Program-made: the position numbers and the translations under genes
The notes under the pieces: generated by a model
The model's database searches: none
Told to the model about the DNA's origin: nothing
Seen by the model: the letters and a program-made list of their open reading frames with translations, nothing else
Source: an uncultured Caldilineaceae bacterium
GTDB taxonomy: Bacteria; Chloroflexota; Anaerolineae; Caldilineales; Caldilineaceae
Length of the DNA stretch: 64,000 nucleotides
Assembly: GCA_958295915.1 (NCBI GenBank)
Contig: OY282381.1
Coordinates: forward strand, 2,006,722 to 2,070,721
Direction of reading: 5' to 3'
Shown: one piece after another, positions 7,474-16,856 of the stretch
Layout of the letters: each line of letters begins with the position of its first letter
Numbering within the stretch: position 1 is the first letter of the stretch

Positions 7474-9321
7474 CTAAGCCATACTGAGTTTAGCGCTACC
7501 TGGGGCATCGGTATTGAACTCCATCGTGACAGAACGCCCAGCGTCACTGAAGATCACCTGCGCGTACTCGTCGGGGCCAGATGGCTGACCGGTGGGCCGC
7601 TGGTAATCACCCAACAACAACGGTCGGTAGGCTTTGAACTGTTCAACGGCAGCTCGGTAGCGCTCGAAGTCGGCCTTAGGCGCCTCCCACAGCTTCCCAC
7701 TGTAGCCAAAACCGCCCGCAGCATGGGAGAGGTAATCGTAATCAGTGAAGTTGTGGCGCTCTTGGCAGATGTTGGTGTTGGCATAGTTGCCAGGAAGGAC
7801 AGTATTTAACCCGTGTTGCAGCGCGCGCACAATCGCTGAGTGGGTCGTGTGATCATTCATCCAGAAGCTATGGCCGCGGCGCACTGTGCCCAGATCGATG
7901 CGATGTCCGCCACTGGCGCACTGTTCGATAAAGAGTTGCGGGCAAGCCTCCAATATCTCATCCAGAACCTGATAGAAGCCCTGCACATGCCGGATCTGAC
8001 GCCATCCGATATCCCCATGTCCCACGTTGTGATCCCAGTTCGAGCGCGGATCCTGGTTATAGTCCCATCGAATCCAACGCACGCCCCATTCCTCATACGC
8101 GCGCGCAATCCGCTCCAGCCACCACTGGCGCACCTCAGGCAAACCCAGATCGATCAGCGCGAATTCAGGGTTTTGGAAGAGGAAGCCAGGCCGTATCACC
8201 GACGGTGGCTCGGGTGTTTCCCAAAACCACTCAGGATGCGCACGGTACAGTTCGCTGTTCTTGTTAGCCCATTCGGGCTCAAACCAGGTGCCATACTTGA
8301 GCCCCTGGGAACGCGTATAGTCGGCGAAGGGCGCAATACCGTCCGCAAACTTTTTGGGATCCCCCTCTCCCCAATTGCCGATGCCGTCGCGAAAATCGCC
8401 GGCGAACCAGCCACCGTCTACACAGAAATATTCCAGACCGGCAGCAGCCGAGGCATCGACAGCGGGCTTCAAACTTTGGGCTGTGAAGTTGTTGGTAAAA
8501 GCGAACCAATGATTGAAGGAGGTCGGCGGCAAGACTTCCTCACCGCCCAAAGCAGGCATTACATGACAGCGTATGTGACGGCGCAACGCATTGCCGCCGT
8601 CATCCAGGTTGCCGTCGAAGGCTGTCAGGAGGACACGCGGTAAGGGCAGGGATTGGCCCGGCTGCAAATGCAGAGCTACCCCCCACAACCCCGCCTGCAA
8701 ACGCACCGGCCAATCCGTATCCGGGTCATCGGCTGCGCGCGGCTCCTGTGTCAGACCGATGCGCCACAGACCCGACCATTCCACAAAGAGGGCGAAACCC
8801 TGGCTGCGCTGCGCGTCGCACACAATGGCACAGGGCAGATGCTCGCCAGAAGAGCGCCCGCCATCCGCTGCCAGGATGGAAAAAGGGGTGTAGACTTGCG
8901 GTGTCTTCAGCAGCTGACGGTCGACAATGGCAAAGTCATGGGGTGGAAAGAAATTGGGCAGGAACTGCACGCCGTTCACCCGGCGGATCCACGGCTCTCC
9001 AAAGCCTGGCTGCAGCCGCAGATCCAGATCCCAGGTGAGGCATTCATTCAAGTTACGCAGTGGCCGGCTGCCCCGATTGGTCAGCTCTCCCCAGCACTCC
9101 ACTGCGCGGGTGTCCGCAAAGAAGCGCATATGCCACTGCACTTCAGCGCCGTCGCCTGTATGGGCCGTCAACATCCACTGCGCATCGCCGGCGCGCTGCA
9201 TGTCAGCCATACGCCATGCTTGGGATGCAATCCCCCCGATGCCAAAAGGAACAGTCGCTTCGGGCGTAGAGATGTGGGCGAATTGCAGGTGTTCACGTAG
9301 CATCTGAAACCAGTCGCTCAT
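7474..9321 (-). CDS. GH36 alpha-galactosidase
   Basis: A 615-residue retaining alpha-galactosidase of family GH36 (clan GH-D). The N-terminal beta-sandwich is followed by the TIM barrel with the nucleophile Asp in WIRWDYNQDP (about residue 420) and the acid/base Asp in FWMNDHTTH (about residue 490). Family motifs CVDGGWF, YGTWFEPEW and EQCASGGHRID are intact. No signal peptide is seen, so it acts on imported oligosaccharides. The ATG at 9321 has AAGGAG upstream. It is co-directional with the binding-protein and permease genes and a GH4 enzyme, giving a coherent alpha-galactoside uptake and hydrolysis operon. Confidence 0.94.
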   Translation of the reverse strand: MSDWFQMLREHLQFAHISTPEATVPFGIGGIASQAWRMADMQRAGDAQWMLTAHTGDGAEVQWHMRFFADTRAVECWGELTNRGSRPLRNLNECLTWDLDLRLQPGFGEPWIRRVNGVQFLPNFFPPHDFAIVDRQLLKTPQVYTPFSILAADGGRSSGEHLPCAIVCDAQRSQGFALFVEWSGLWRIGLTQEPRAADDPDTDWPVRLQAGLWGVALHLQPGQSLPLPRVLLTAFDGNLDDGGNALRRHIRCHVMPALGGEEVLPPTSFNHWFAFTNNFTAQSLKPAVDASAAAGLEYFCVDGGWFAGDFRDGIGNWGEGDPKKFADGIAPFADYTRSQGLKYGTWFEPEWANKNSELYRAHPEWFWETPEPPSVIRPGFLFQNPEFALIDLGLPEVRQWWLERIARAYEEWGVRWIRWDYNQDPRSNWDHNVGHGDIGWRQIRHVQGFYQVLDEILEACPQLFIEQCASGGHRIDLGTVRRGHSFWMNDHTTHSAIVRALQHGLNTVLPGNYANTNICQERHNFTDYDYLSHAAGGFGYSGKLWEAPKADFERYRAAVEQFKAYRPLLLGDYQRPTGQPSGPDEYAQVIFSDAGRSVTMEFNTDAPGSAKLSMA

Positions 9322-9343
9322 GTTCAACTCCTTACTGGAACGT

Positions 9344-9400
9344 CGCGCCCAACTAGTGGCGCGCAATACAAGCCGTGCCCAACAGTGGCGCGCAATACAA
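9344..9400 (+). repeat. Two tandem repeat B units
   Basis: Two degenerate copies (GCGCCCAACTAGTGGCGCGC-AATACAA and GTGCCCAACAGTGGCGCGC-AATACAA) in the spacer between the binding-protein and GH36 genes. Confidence 0.75.
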
Positions 9401-9459
9401 AATGTAATGTAGCGCCCCCGTAGCGAGCCTGGCCCGCTCCGATTAGGTCACAGAGTATA

Positions 9460-10818
9460 CTACCACTGATAACCGGTGTCCTCTCGGAAACTCCGCACCT
9501 TAGCCGTTAAGTCCTGATCCAAACGCGATGCCATATCTTCCACGCTAATGGCGCCGAGAGAGAGCTCCTCCAACGTCGGGAAGAAAATATCATCCATGGC
9601 ATATTTGCTGCCCACCGGCCCTATCCAGACCCAGTCTTGCACGGTCGCCAACGCCGGCTGCAGGAACTTCGCTTCGTCGGATGAATACCACTCATGGTCG
9701 AGCAGCGAAAAGACACAGGGCAGCGAATGCTGCGATTGCAGCCATTGGATCATGATGTCGTCATCGTTCAGGTAGTCGATAAAGTCCAACGCCTCCTCCG
9801 GCTGCTCGGTGTCAGCGTTTACGTTCAACCCCCAACCGCCTTCGCCGACAACGATGGCATCGGCGCCGTCCATGCCGGGACGCATCGTGAAACCAAAATT
9901 GCCTTCAGGGAATGCCGTTGCCGCATACGGGATGTAATCGATCCAGATGCCCCCCATGGCCATACGCCCTTCGGCCAACCCGTTAAATACGGCAGGCAGA
10001 TCGGGCGAATCGACCTCGTGGACGAAGATCGGATTGTAGAACAGTTCGGTCAGTGCGCGGATCCCTTCCGGCGTACTGATATGCCACTCCCCACTTTCTT
10101 CATCCAGATAGGTCCCCCCCTGTTCATAGATGGCGCCGCACAGATACTGGATATTGTGATAGTTGCGCATGGAGAGACCGGAAATCGTGATATTGCCGCT
10201 GTCGTCCGTTTGGGTCAGCGTCTTGGCGTCCTGCCATACATCATCCCAATGATCGTAGGTAAGGAGCGGTTCCATCCCTGCTTCTTGCCATAGGTCGAGG
10301 TTGGTAATGAAGCCGATGCCCGGCGTGTTGTTGTGCAAGGGGATGCCATATACCTCTCCCTGATAGGTATAATAGTCCATCACAGCCGAAAAGAAGCGAT
10401 CTTTGATCGTGCCCATGCCGCCGAGCATGTCGGTGAGCGGGAGCAGCTTGTTCGTGGCGATAAACGAAGCCGCCCCGGCCCCGTGGATAGAGATGAGGTC
10501 GCCGGCCGTGCCTGCGCTGAGGCCGGAAGCGTACGTGGTCAGCGGGTCCGTCTGCGGGGCAACGGTGATGGAGCGATCAGGATTGGCCTCGTTGTACTGA
10601 TCGACCAGCATGTTCCAGGCCGCGTCATGGGGCGGGTACTGCATCGACCAGAGATTCAGCTCAGTCACAGCCGCAGCCGGGGCAGCTTCTCCCTCACCGC
10701 TCGCGGCCGGCGGCGCAGATGAGGGCGCGCAGGCAGCTAACGCCGAAAGGGCCGTTGCCGTGCCGAGGCCAGCAGACCACTGGAGCACTTGGCGGCGCGT
10801 CGGTTGTCTCTTGTTCAT
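9460..10818 (-). CDS. Sugar ABC transporter substrate-binding lipoprotein
   Basis: A 452-residue extracellular solute-binding protein (family 1, MalE/UgpB-like). The N-terminus RRQVLQWSAGLGTATALSALAAC combines a twin-arginine-like signal with a lipobox ending at Cys near residue 29, followed by an Ala/Ser/Pro linker. Mature protein features include LNLWSMQYPPHD and FNGLAEGRMAMGGIW. The ATG at 10818 has GGAGAG upstream. It lies downstream of two permease genes and upstream of GH36, so an alpha-galactoside is the probable ligand. No ATPase gene is adjacent; such systems often share one MsmK/MalK-type ATPase encoded elsewhere. Confidence 0.9.
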   Translation of the reverse strand: MNKRQPTRRQVLQWSAGLGTATALSALAACAPSSAPPAASGEGEAAPAAAVTELNLWSMQYPPHDAAWNMLVDQYNEANPDRSITVAPQTDPLTTYASGLSAGTAGDLISIHGAGAASFIATNKLLPLTDMLGGMGTIKDRFFSAVMDYYTYQGEVYGIPLHNNTPGIGFITNLDLWQEAGMEPLLTYDHWDDVWQDAKTLTQTDDSGNITISGLSMRNYHNIQYLCGAIYEQGGTYLDEESGEWHISTPEGIRALTELFYNPIFVHEVDSPDLPAVFNGLAEGRMAMGGIWIDYIPYAATAFPEGNFGFTMRPGMDGADAIVVGEGGWGLNVNADTEQPEEALDFIDYLNDDDIMIQWLQSQHSLPCVFSLLDHEWYSSDEAKFLQPALATVQDWVWIGPVGSKYAMDDIFFPTLEELSLGAISVEDMASRLDQDLTAKVRSFREDTGYQW

Positions 10819-10877
10819 GATTCTCTCCTGTTCTTCAGTTGTATTGAAAGACCCTATTTCCAAAATGGCTACCATTC

Positions 10878-10986
10878 GCGCCTCTTTCGAGGCTGTGATT
10901 CACGGGATTCATATGATGGGGATGACCGTAGTTATCATCTCAATCATAATAATCATATAAATCATAGTCGCAGAGGCGCATCGAAC
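10878..10986 (+). repeat. Composite repeat: C nested in A
   Basis: Left half of A (GCGCCTCTTTCGA), about 75 bp of family C (from TTCACGGGATTCATATGATG to ATCATAGTC), then the right half of A (GCAGAGGCGCATCGAAC). It is nearly identical to the in-frame copy at 18970-19077 but lies in the spacer between permease and binding-protein genes. Confidence 0.85.
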
Positions 10987-11005
10987 CATTCCAATGACAA
11001 GCAAC

Positions 11006-11893
11006 TTAATACTTCAATCCTGTCAACGTGACCCCGCGCACAAACCGGCTCTGGAAAACCGAGTAAAAGACGATCACGGGGACCACAGTAATGACCGCGC
11101 CCGTCAAAAAGAGGTCGTAGCGTGGCCGGCTGGCCCATCCAAGTAGATGGGCTAACCCCAAGGGCAGTGTCCTCATGCTCTCGTCATAGATGATCACCAG
11201 GGGCCACAGGTAGGAATCCCAGTTCGCCAGAAAGCTGAAGATCGCCAATGCGCTCAGGGCAGAGATTGACAACGGCAGAATAAGATGGCGATATATCCAC
11301 CAGTTCGATGCGCCATCAATGCGCCCGGCATCGAGCAGTTCCGAGGGAATGCCTTCCATGAACTGGCGCACAAGAAAGATGCCAAAGGCGCTGACACAGA
11401 CCGGGATGATCAGGGCTTGGTAGGTGTCGGCCCATCCCAAATTGCTGACCAGCCGAAAGAGCGGTAGCAGCGTAACAGCTGGCGGCACCATTAAGGTGCT
11501 CAGTATAATAATGAAAATAATCTCCTTCGCCGGAAATTCGAATTTGGCAAAGACAAAGCCGGCAATGGAACTGCTGAAGAGAATGAGCAATACTGTCGGC
11601 AGAGCCACCAAAACACTGTTAAGAAAGTAGCGACCAAAGGCTTGCTCACTCAAGATATGGACATAGCTGACCAAGGAAGGCGCTGCCGGCAGAAATGTCG
11701 GCGGCATGCGGATAATCTCCGACGCCGGCTTGAAGGAGGCCAGAACCATCCAAAACATGGCCCCGAAAGCAATGAAGGCAAATAGAGCCAGAATAAGATG
11801 CGTGACGAGGGCTACCAAGAGCTCCCGCAGTCGTATCCAGGCATCAGGCCCCATCCTACCAGATCGACGGTTGGTCTCTCGACCTGTGACCAT
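11006..11893 (-). CDS. Carbohydrate ABC transporter permease (MalG/UgpE-like)
   Basis: A 295-residue inner-membrane permease with six predicted membrane segments and the EAA loop as SELLDAGRIDGASNWWIYRHLILPLS, the ATPase contact. The ATG at 11893 puts about 25 residues before the first membrane segment, usual for MalG types, with GAGAGG upstream. The frame is open further, to an ATG at 12019 overlapping the preceding permease by eight bases, but those extra residues come from repeat-like DNA. It pairs with the next permease to import the operon's sugar. Confidence 0.9.
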   Translation of the reverse strand: MVTGRETNRRSGRMGPDAWIRLRELLVALVTHLILALFAFIAFGAMFWMVLASFKPASEIIRMPPTFLPAAPSLVSYVHILSEQAFGRYFLNSVLVALPTVLLILFSSSIAGFVFAKFEFPAKEIIFIIILSTLMVPPAVTLLPLFRLVSNLGWADTYQALIIPVCVSAFGIFLVRQFMEGIPSELLDAGRIDGASNWWIYRHLILPLSISALSALAIFSFLANWDSYLWPLVIIYDESMRTLPLGLAHLLGWASRPRYDLFLTGAVITVVPVIVFYSVFQSRFVRGVTLTGLKY

Positions 11894-12011
11894 AACAAAC
11901 GCGCCTCTCACTAGAACGCTATATTGAGACGCGGGCTGGCGTCTCTTGGCAGGGTAGACGCCAGACGCCAACCCTGTCATAGATGCCCACGCGCTTTCGC
12001 CATGGGCGCAG

Positions 12012-12914
12012 TCACTCATAGAGTGAGCGGAACAAACGCAGTTGGAGTACGGTAACGGTGAGGATCACGACAAACATAAGGAACGATATGGAGCTGGCGT
12101 ACCCCATCTGATAATTATTAGCCCCCAATCCATAATCGTATACCAGAATACTGGGCATGAGCGTGCTGTCTGCCGGCCCGCCGCCGGTCATCACCTGCAC
12201 CATGGTAAAGTGCTGGACGCCGTCGATCACGATCAGGACCATGATCAGTACGAGCGCATTCTTCAACAGAGGGATGGTGACACGCAAAAAAGTTTGCAAA
12301 CGCGTAGCGCCGTCTACCTTGGCCGCCTCATAATAATCCTGGGGAATATCGAGCAGTCCGGCCAGGAAGATCACCGCGGCATACCCGTATGTCTTCCACA
12401 CGTCGGCAACAGCCACACTGTAAATGGCTTGGGAGGTGCTACGGATAAAGCTCTGGGGCGGAATATCTATCAGGCCGATCAGATAGTTGATCAGACCCAG
12501 ACGGGGATCGTAGAGCCACAGAAAGAGCATAGCGACCGCGACCTGAGAGATGACCACAGGCATAAAGATAAAGAAAAGATAGACGTTGCGTCCATGCCGC
12601 AATCGCTCCAGAAGAAGTGCCAATCCCAGCGAAAGCAGAATGTTTAAGAATCCCTTGACCGCAACGAATTTCACCACATTGCCCATGGACATCAGAAAAC
12701 GCCTATCCTCTAACAGGGAAATGTAGTTCTTGAAGCCGACAAACCTGGCCAAACTGGGATCGAGGGTGTGGGTATTGGTCAGGCTGGCCCAAAGCGCGTA
12801 GATGATGGGGCCAAATGAAAAGATAATGAACCAGAGTAAGATGGGCGTAAGGACGGCCAAAACAAAACCATACCTGTGCCGAAATCTGGCCCATTGCCTC
12901 GCACGAAGATCCAT
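12012..12914 (-). CDS. Carbohydrate ABC transporter permease (MalF/UgpA-like)
   Basis: A 300-residue permease with six membrane segments. It starts with a basic cytoplasmic tail (DLRARQWARFRHRYG) and holds the EAA motif DYYEAAKVDGATRLQTFLRVTIPLL. It is the first gene of the minus-strand alpha-galactoside operon and partner of the MalG-type permease. No strong ribosome site is seen before the ATG at 12914, so the start is a little uncertain. The operon's promoter should lie in the 470-bp spacer shared with the divergent plus-strand operon. Confidence 0.9.
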   Translation of the reverse strand: MDLRARQWARFRHRYGFVLAVLTPILLWFIIFSFGPIIYALWASLTNTHTLDPSLARFVGFKNYISLLEDRRFLMSMGNVVKFVAVKGFLNILLSLGLALLLERLRHGRNVYLFFIFMPVVISQVAVAMLFLWLYDPRLGLINYLIGLIDIPPQSFIRSTSQAIYSVAVADVWKTYGYAAVIFLAGLLDIPQDYYEAAKVDGATRLQTFLRVTIPLLKNALVLIMVLIVIDGVQHFTMVQVMTGGGPADSTLMPSILVYDYGLGANNYQMGYASSISFLMFVVILTVTVLQLRLFRSLYE

Positions 12915-13142
12915 TGCCGATATATAATTCTTTCTGTGCGCTCACAGCGCGCCAATCAGTACGGACGGCATATACGCGTGAACATCAACTGCGCTGACGG
13001 GGCGGCTACCCTGAATGCTGACTGAATCTGTGGAACTCAAACGCGTGAAGGCTTTGACCTCCCGTAGCCGGACTCGGCGCTGGGAATCTCATACGCCAAA
13101 GTGTAAAACGAAGCCTACACAAGTTGCGCGCAGTTGTCAACC

Positions 13143-13177
13143 GTCAAGGCGCCTCTTGCGAGCAGAGGCGCCTTGAC
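13143..13177. repeat. Repeat A copy 5, extended perfect palindrome
   Basis: GTCAAGGCGCCTC, a nine-base loop, then GAGGCGCCTTGAC: a perfect 13-bp stem, the most symmetric repeat A copy in the window. Confidence 0.85.
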
Positions 13178-13277
13178 TACTTTTGGTCGGGCAGGAATCT
13201 TCAACTTGAGAAGTACTGACATAGGCTATAAAGATTTGGCAACTTTCTATACCTGAAAGTAAGATATATTGTACTTC

Positions 13278-13307
13278 GCGCTTCTTGCGAGCAGAGGCGC
13301 ATTGCAA
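13278..13307 (+). repeat. Repeat A copy 6
   Basis: GCGCTTCT-TGCGAGC-AGAGGCGC-ATTGCAAC, about 80 bp upstream of the start of the binding-protein gene. Confidence 0.8.
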
Positions 13308-13386
13308 CTTTCACAGATCATACTGTTTTTGGGCTTGTCTGACTCTTACCCGACCCGAACATCATGTTAACGAAAAGAAGGAGACC

Positions 13387-14748
13387 ATGATGCAGTCTCA
13401 AAAGTTGAGCAGACGTCATTTCCTGCAACGAACGGCCTTATTCACCACTGGCGCGCTTCTGGCGTCATGCACCGGCGTACCCGGACAATCTCAGGAAGCA
13501 GCGGTTGATGAAGGAACATCACCGCCTGAAGAGCCCATCGAACTGGTGGCCTTGTACTGGTCTACGCGCCCGGAGTTCATTGAAGATCGCGAAATCCTGG
13601 CGCGACGGATGACCGAGAAGTTTCCGCAAGTACAGGCCAGCCAGAATTCGGTTCCCTCTGGTCAATACGGCGAAAAAGTGCTCACGATGATTGCAGGGGG
13701 AACGCCGCCCGATACACTTCAGTTGAATTTCCGCTGGGAGCCATTCTTTCGCGGACAAAACGCCTTGCTGGATGTTGTCCCCTTCGCTGATGTGGATGCA
13801 GACTTCAGCTTCGAGGACTTCTACCCTCTGCTCGTCGAATTGGGTACGCATGAGGGCAAGTTGTTTAATATGCCCAGAGGATGGAATCCCTTCGTGATTT
13901 ACTACAATCGGGCTCTGTTCCATGAAGCAGGGCTGGATGATCTTCCCACTACTTGGGATAATGATACCTGGACCTGGGATTCATTCCTGGAAGCCGCCCA
14001 GCTTCTTTCTGTGGATACCGATGGTGACGGCAGAATCGACCAATACGGCATGTTTTTCCCCTATTGGTACCCATTCCTGTTGCTCAACGGCGGGGATGTT
14101 CTGACAGACGACGAACAGACATCCGCCCTTGACAGTTCAGAATCATTGGAAGCGCTTCAATTCTTAGCCGATCTTCGACTAAAGCACCATGTGTCACCCA
14201 GTCCGGCGGAAATTGAAGGGCTGGGAGGCCCTCAGGATCTATTTATCGCAGGCCGCGTGGCTATGTTTACAGCTGGCGCCTGGGGCATCGGCGCGCTGAC
14301 GCGAGTTGACGGGCTTGACTGGGAAGTTGGCCCGCTTCCTCGCGTCGCTGGCAAATCACCTGTTGGCTATACTCAGTACTACGGTCATGGCATTCCGCAG
14401 GGTGTACAAAGCACAGAGTGGTCCTGGGAATATCTCAAAGTAATCAGCGATGAAGAAAGTAATCGGACCGTTGCCCAGACAATTGGTGATGTGCCGGCAA
14501 TGAAACGTATCGCCGAGAGCGAAGCCTTCGCCGGACTGCCAAAACCGCCAACGCGCCAGGTATTTATCGACAGCGCATCGTATATCAAGGTCTGGCCCAC
14601 GATTGCCCCCATTACAGAAATCATGGACGGGATCATCAGGCCTGAGCTCGATCTCGCATTCCTTGGGGAACAGACAGTTGAAGATGCAGTAGCGACGACC
14701 GGACCCAAGGTCGATATGCTCCTCGCGGAATATTGGGAGAGCCGGTAG
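13387..14748 (+). CDS. Sugar ABC transporter substrate-binding lipoprotein
   Basis: A 453-residue family 1 solute-binding protein. The signal SRRHFLQRTALFTTGALLASC has a twin-arginine-like pair and a lipobox Cys near residue 25. The body shows the typical hinge motif TWDNDTWTWDSFLEAAQLLS and a calcium-like DTDGDGRIDQYGMF loop. The ATG at 13387 follows AAGGAG. It heads an operon with two permeases, a sulfatase, a GH2 and a propeller glycosidase, so it probably binds an oligosaccharide from a sulfated polysaccharide. A hairpin-T tract after the gene may raise its level over the permeases. Confidence 0.9.
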   Translation: MMQSQKLSRRHFLQRTALFTTGALLASCTGVPGQSQEAAVDEGTSPPEEPIELVALYWSTRPEFIEDREILARRMTEKFPQVQASQNSVPSGQYGEKVLTMIAGGTPPDTLQLNFRWEPFFRGQNALLDVVPFADVDADFSFEDFYPLLVELGTHEGKLFNMPRGWNPFVIYYNRALFHEAGLDDLPTTWDNDTWTWDSFLEAAQLLSVDTDGDGRIDQYGMFFPYWYPFLLLNGGDVLTDDEQTSALDSSESLEALQFLADLRLKHHVSPSPAEIEGLGGPQDLFIAGRVAMFTAGAWGIGALTRVDGLDWEVGPLPRVAGKSPVGYTQYYGHGIPQGVQSTEWSWEYLKVISDEESNRTVAQTIGDVPAMKRIAESEAFAGLPKPPTRQVFIDSASYIKVWPTIAPITEIMDGIIRPELDLAFLGEQTVEDAVATTGPKVDMLLAEYWESR

Positions 14749-14784
14749 CGATGCGCTGAACATTCTCAAGTGACCGTGCGTATG

Positions 14785-14819
14785 AAGAGGGGAGAGGAAA
14801 CAATCCTCTCCCCTCTTTT
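14785..14819 (+). terminator. Hairpin with T tract after the binding-protein gene
   Basis: AAGAGGGGAGAGGA, loop AACAA, TCCTCTCCCCTCTTTT: a 14-bp stem ending in TTTT, inside the operon between binding protein and first permease. It may act as partial terminator or mRNA 3' stabiliser. Confidence 0.7.
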
Positions 14820-14872
14820 GGTTCGGTGAAGAGCGCGAATCTGTGTGAAGTTTATCAACGGGAAAGGTTGTG

Positions 14873-15832
14873 ATGCGCACTAGGCAAGCGGTCGGTAAGG
14901 CTATCGAAGATGCCGGCATCGGAAAACGCCGGCGGATGAGTAGTATTGCCCGTAAAGAAGCCCTTGCTGGCTACCTTGCAATTTCACCTTGGCTACTCGG
15001 ATTTCTCATCTTTCAACTCGTGCCGATACTTGCCGCGTTCTATGTTAGCTTGACCGAATGGCGTATTTTGACTACCCCGGAATTCATCGGCTTGCGCAAC
15101 TACGACAAGCTGTTGTTCGAGGACGACCTCTTCTGGCAGAGCATCAAAGTGACCGTTGTTTATGTCATCTTTCGCGTGCCGTTTTCAGCTATGCTCTCCC
15201 TTGCTCTTGCTATGCTGATGAATCAACAGCTCGCTGGACGTCGTCTTTTCCGCACAATCTATTATTTGCCTGCTGTCATTCCACTGGTAGCGGTCAGCAT
15301 GATGTGGATCTGGATTTTCAACCCGGACTACGGAGTTCTGAATTCGGGTCTCAGGCTATTTGGGATCGACGGTCCCCAGTGGATTTTTTCGTCGCGCTGG
15401 GCGTTGCCCGCGCTGATCATCATGAGCCTGTGGCAAGTAGGCGCCGGCATGGTCATCTTTTTGGCTGGACTACAAGGAATCCCCACTCATCTTTATGAGG
15501 CCGCCCTTATTGATGGGGCAACAGCCTGGCAAAAATTTCTGCGTATTACCTTGCCGATGTTATCGCCCGTCATCCTCTTTGCCCTGGTGATGAACGTCAT
15601 TGGTAGTTTCCAGGTGTTTACGCAGGCTTATATCATGACCCGCGGTGGCCCAGGGAACGCCACTCTGTTTCTTGTCCTCTACATCTACCGTAACGCCTTT
15701 GAATGGTTCCACATGGGCTATGCCTCGGCGTTGGCGTGGCTCCTCTTCCTGGTCGTTTTGGTCATTTCGCTCGCTCTGCTTAGATCTTCCGGTCGCTGGG
15801 TGCATTATGAAGGTAGAATTGGAGGCGTTTGA
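14873..15832 (+). CDS. Carbohydrate ABC transporter permease (MalF/UgpA-like)
   Basis: A 319-residue permease with six membrane segments; the first is EALAGYLAISPWLLGFLIFQLVPILAAFYVSL (residue 30 on). The EAA motif reads HLYEAALIDGATAWQKFLRITLPML. The ATG at 14873 has GGAAAGG upstream; an internal ATG at 14938 is also possible. It forms a heterodimer with the next permease. The ATPase is not encoded nearby. Confidence 0.9.
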   Translation: MRTRQAVGKAIEDAGIGKRRRMSSIARKEALAGYLAISPWLLGFLIFQLVPILAAFYVSLTEWRILTTPEFIGLRNYDKLLFEDDLFWQSIKVTVVYVIFRVPFSAMLSLALAMLMNQQLAGRRLFRTIYYLPAVIPLVAVSMMWIWIFNPDYGVLNSGLRLFGIDGPQWIFSSRWALPALIIMSLWQVGAGMVIFLAGLQGIPTHLYEAALIDGATAWQKFLRITLPMLSPVILFALVMNVIGSFQVFTQAYIMTRGGPGNATLFLVLYIYRNAFEWFHMGYASALAWLLFLVVLVISLALLRSSGRWVHYEGRIGGV

Positions 15833-15989
15833 GAGTATGAGCGCCCTAATCACATAAATCACGGGCACATGTTGAACTGGCGGGAATACCGAATTGAGGT
15901 ATGAGCGCCCTTCAGATGTTGAACTGGCGAGAATACCGAATTGAGGTATGAGCGCCCTTCAGGTGTTGAACTGGCGGGAATACCGAATT
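15833..15989 (+). repeat. Three tandem repeat D units before a permease start
   Basis: Units at 15833-15895 (with a fragment of repeat C inserted, AATCACATAAATCACGGG), 15896-15942 and 15943-15989. The last two are 47 bp, starting GAGGTATGAGCGCCCTTCAG and ending GGAATACCGAATT. The third ends exactly one base before the ATG of the following permease, and each unit contains an ATG behind GAGGT, so the repeat could itself initiate translation. Confidence 0.85.
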
Positions 15990-16856
15990 ATGAGAACCAC
16001 TATCAGTTGGCCGTCCAATCGATATCAGCTATTGAGTTGGTGGAATAAAGTTCTGATTCACATACTGGCTCTGACCGGGGCAGTTGTATTCCTGATTCCC
16101 TTCCTCTGGATGATCTCCACCTCTCTGAAACCGATCGAGAAGATCTTTCACTACCCACCGCAGTGGATTCCTGACCCGATATTGTGGCGGAACTATACAG
16201 AGGCGCTAACGGTTGCGCCGTTTGCTCTATACTTTCGCAATTCGGTGCTTGTGACCACTTTGAGCGTAGTCGGACAGATTGCGTCCTCCGCCATTGTTGC
16301 CTATGGATTTGCACGCCTGCGCTTTCCAGGACGAGACATCCTCTTTATCGTGTTGCTGGCTACCATGATGCTGCCCTGGCAGGTGACCATGATTCCACTC
16401 TTCATTCTGTATCGAAATCTGGACTGGATCAACACCTACTATCCATTGGTGGTCCCCAACTACCTGGGTGGCAACCCCTTTTTCATCTTTTTGCTGCGTC
16501 AGTTTTTCCTGACGCTACCACTTGAACTGGACGAAGCAGCCAAGCTTGACGGCTGTGGACCATTCCGGATCTTCTGGCAAATTCTGCTGCCGCTTACAAT
16601 TCCGGGTTTGACGACTGTTGCGATCTTCTCCTTTCTCTGGAACTGGAATGAGTTCCTCTGGCCATTGATCGTTCTTAACGATATAGACACTTGGACAATC
16701 CCTCTGGGCCTGAACGGGTTTCGCGACCAATACGGCACCGACTGGAACCATCTCATGGCAGCATCCTTTGTCGCCTCTCTGCCTGTCATTCTCATTTTCT
16801 TCATTTTCCAAGGCTACTTCATTCAAGGAATCGCCACGACCGGCGCCAAGGGGTGA
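15990..16856 (+). CDS. Carbohydrate ABC transporter permease (MalG/UgpE-like)
   Basis: A 288-residue permease with six membrane segments (LIHILALTGAVVFLIPFLWMIS first) and the EAA loop ELDEAAKLDGCGPFRIFWQILLPLT. The frame is open upstream through a repeat D unit, so translation could begin at 15948 inside the repeat and add M-S-A-L-Q-V-L-N-W-R-E-Y-R-I. I chose 15990 because the repeat lies outside the conserved protein. The stop TGA is itself the start of another repeat D unit. Confidence 0.88.
   Translation: MRTTISWPSNRYQLLSWWNKVLIHILALTGAVVFLIPFLWMISTSLKPIEKIFHYPPQWIPDPILWRNYTEALTVAPFALYFRNSVLVTTLSVVGQIASSAIVAYGFARLRFPGRDILFIVLLATMMLPWQVTMIPLFILYRNLDWINTYYPLVVPNYLGGNPFFIFLLRQFFLTLPLELDEAAKLDGCGPFRIFWQILLPLTIPGLTTVAIFSFLWNWNEFLWPLIVLNDIDTWTIPLGLNGFRDQYGTDWNHLMAASFVASLPVILIFFIFQGYFIQGIATTGAKG

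Larger units (their letters stand above)
12915..13386. promoter_or_regulatory. Divergent intergenic region between two sugar operons
   Basis: No gene is visible. The spacer separates the two divergent sugar transport operons and must carry promoters for both. It holds two repeat A copies (13143-13177 and 13278-13307). A possible sigma70-like pair (TTGAGA, then TATAAA near 13228) faces the plus-strand operon but with short spacing. Short ACGCGTGAA words at about 12971 and 13043 could be parts of operators; no clear palindromic operator was found. Confidence 0.4.
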
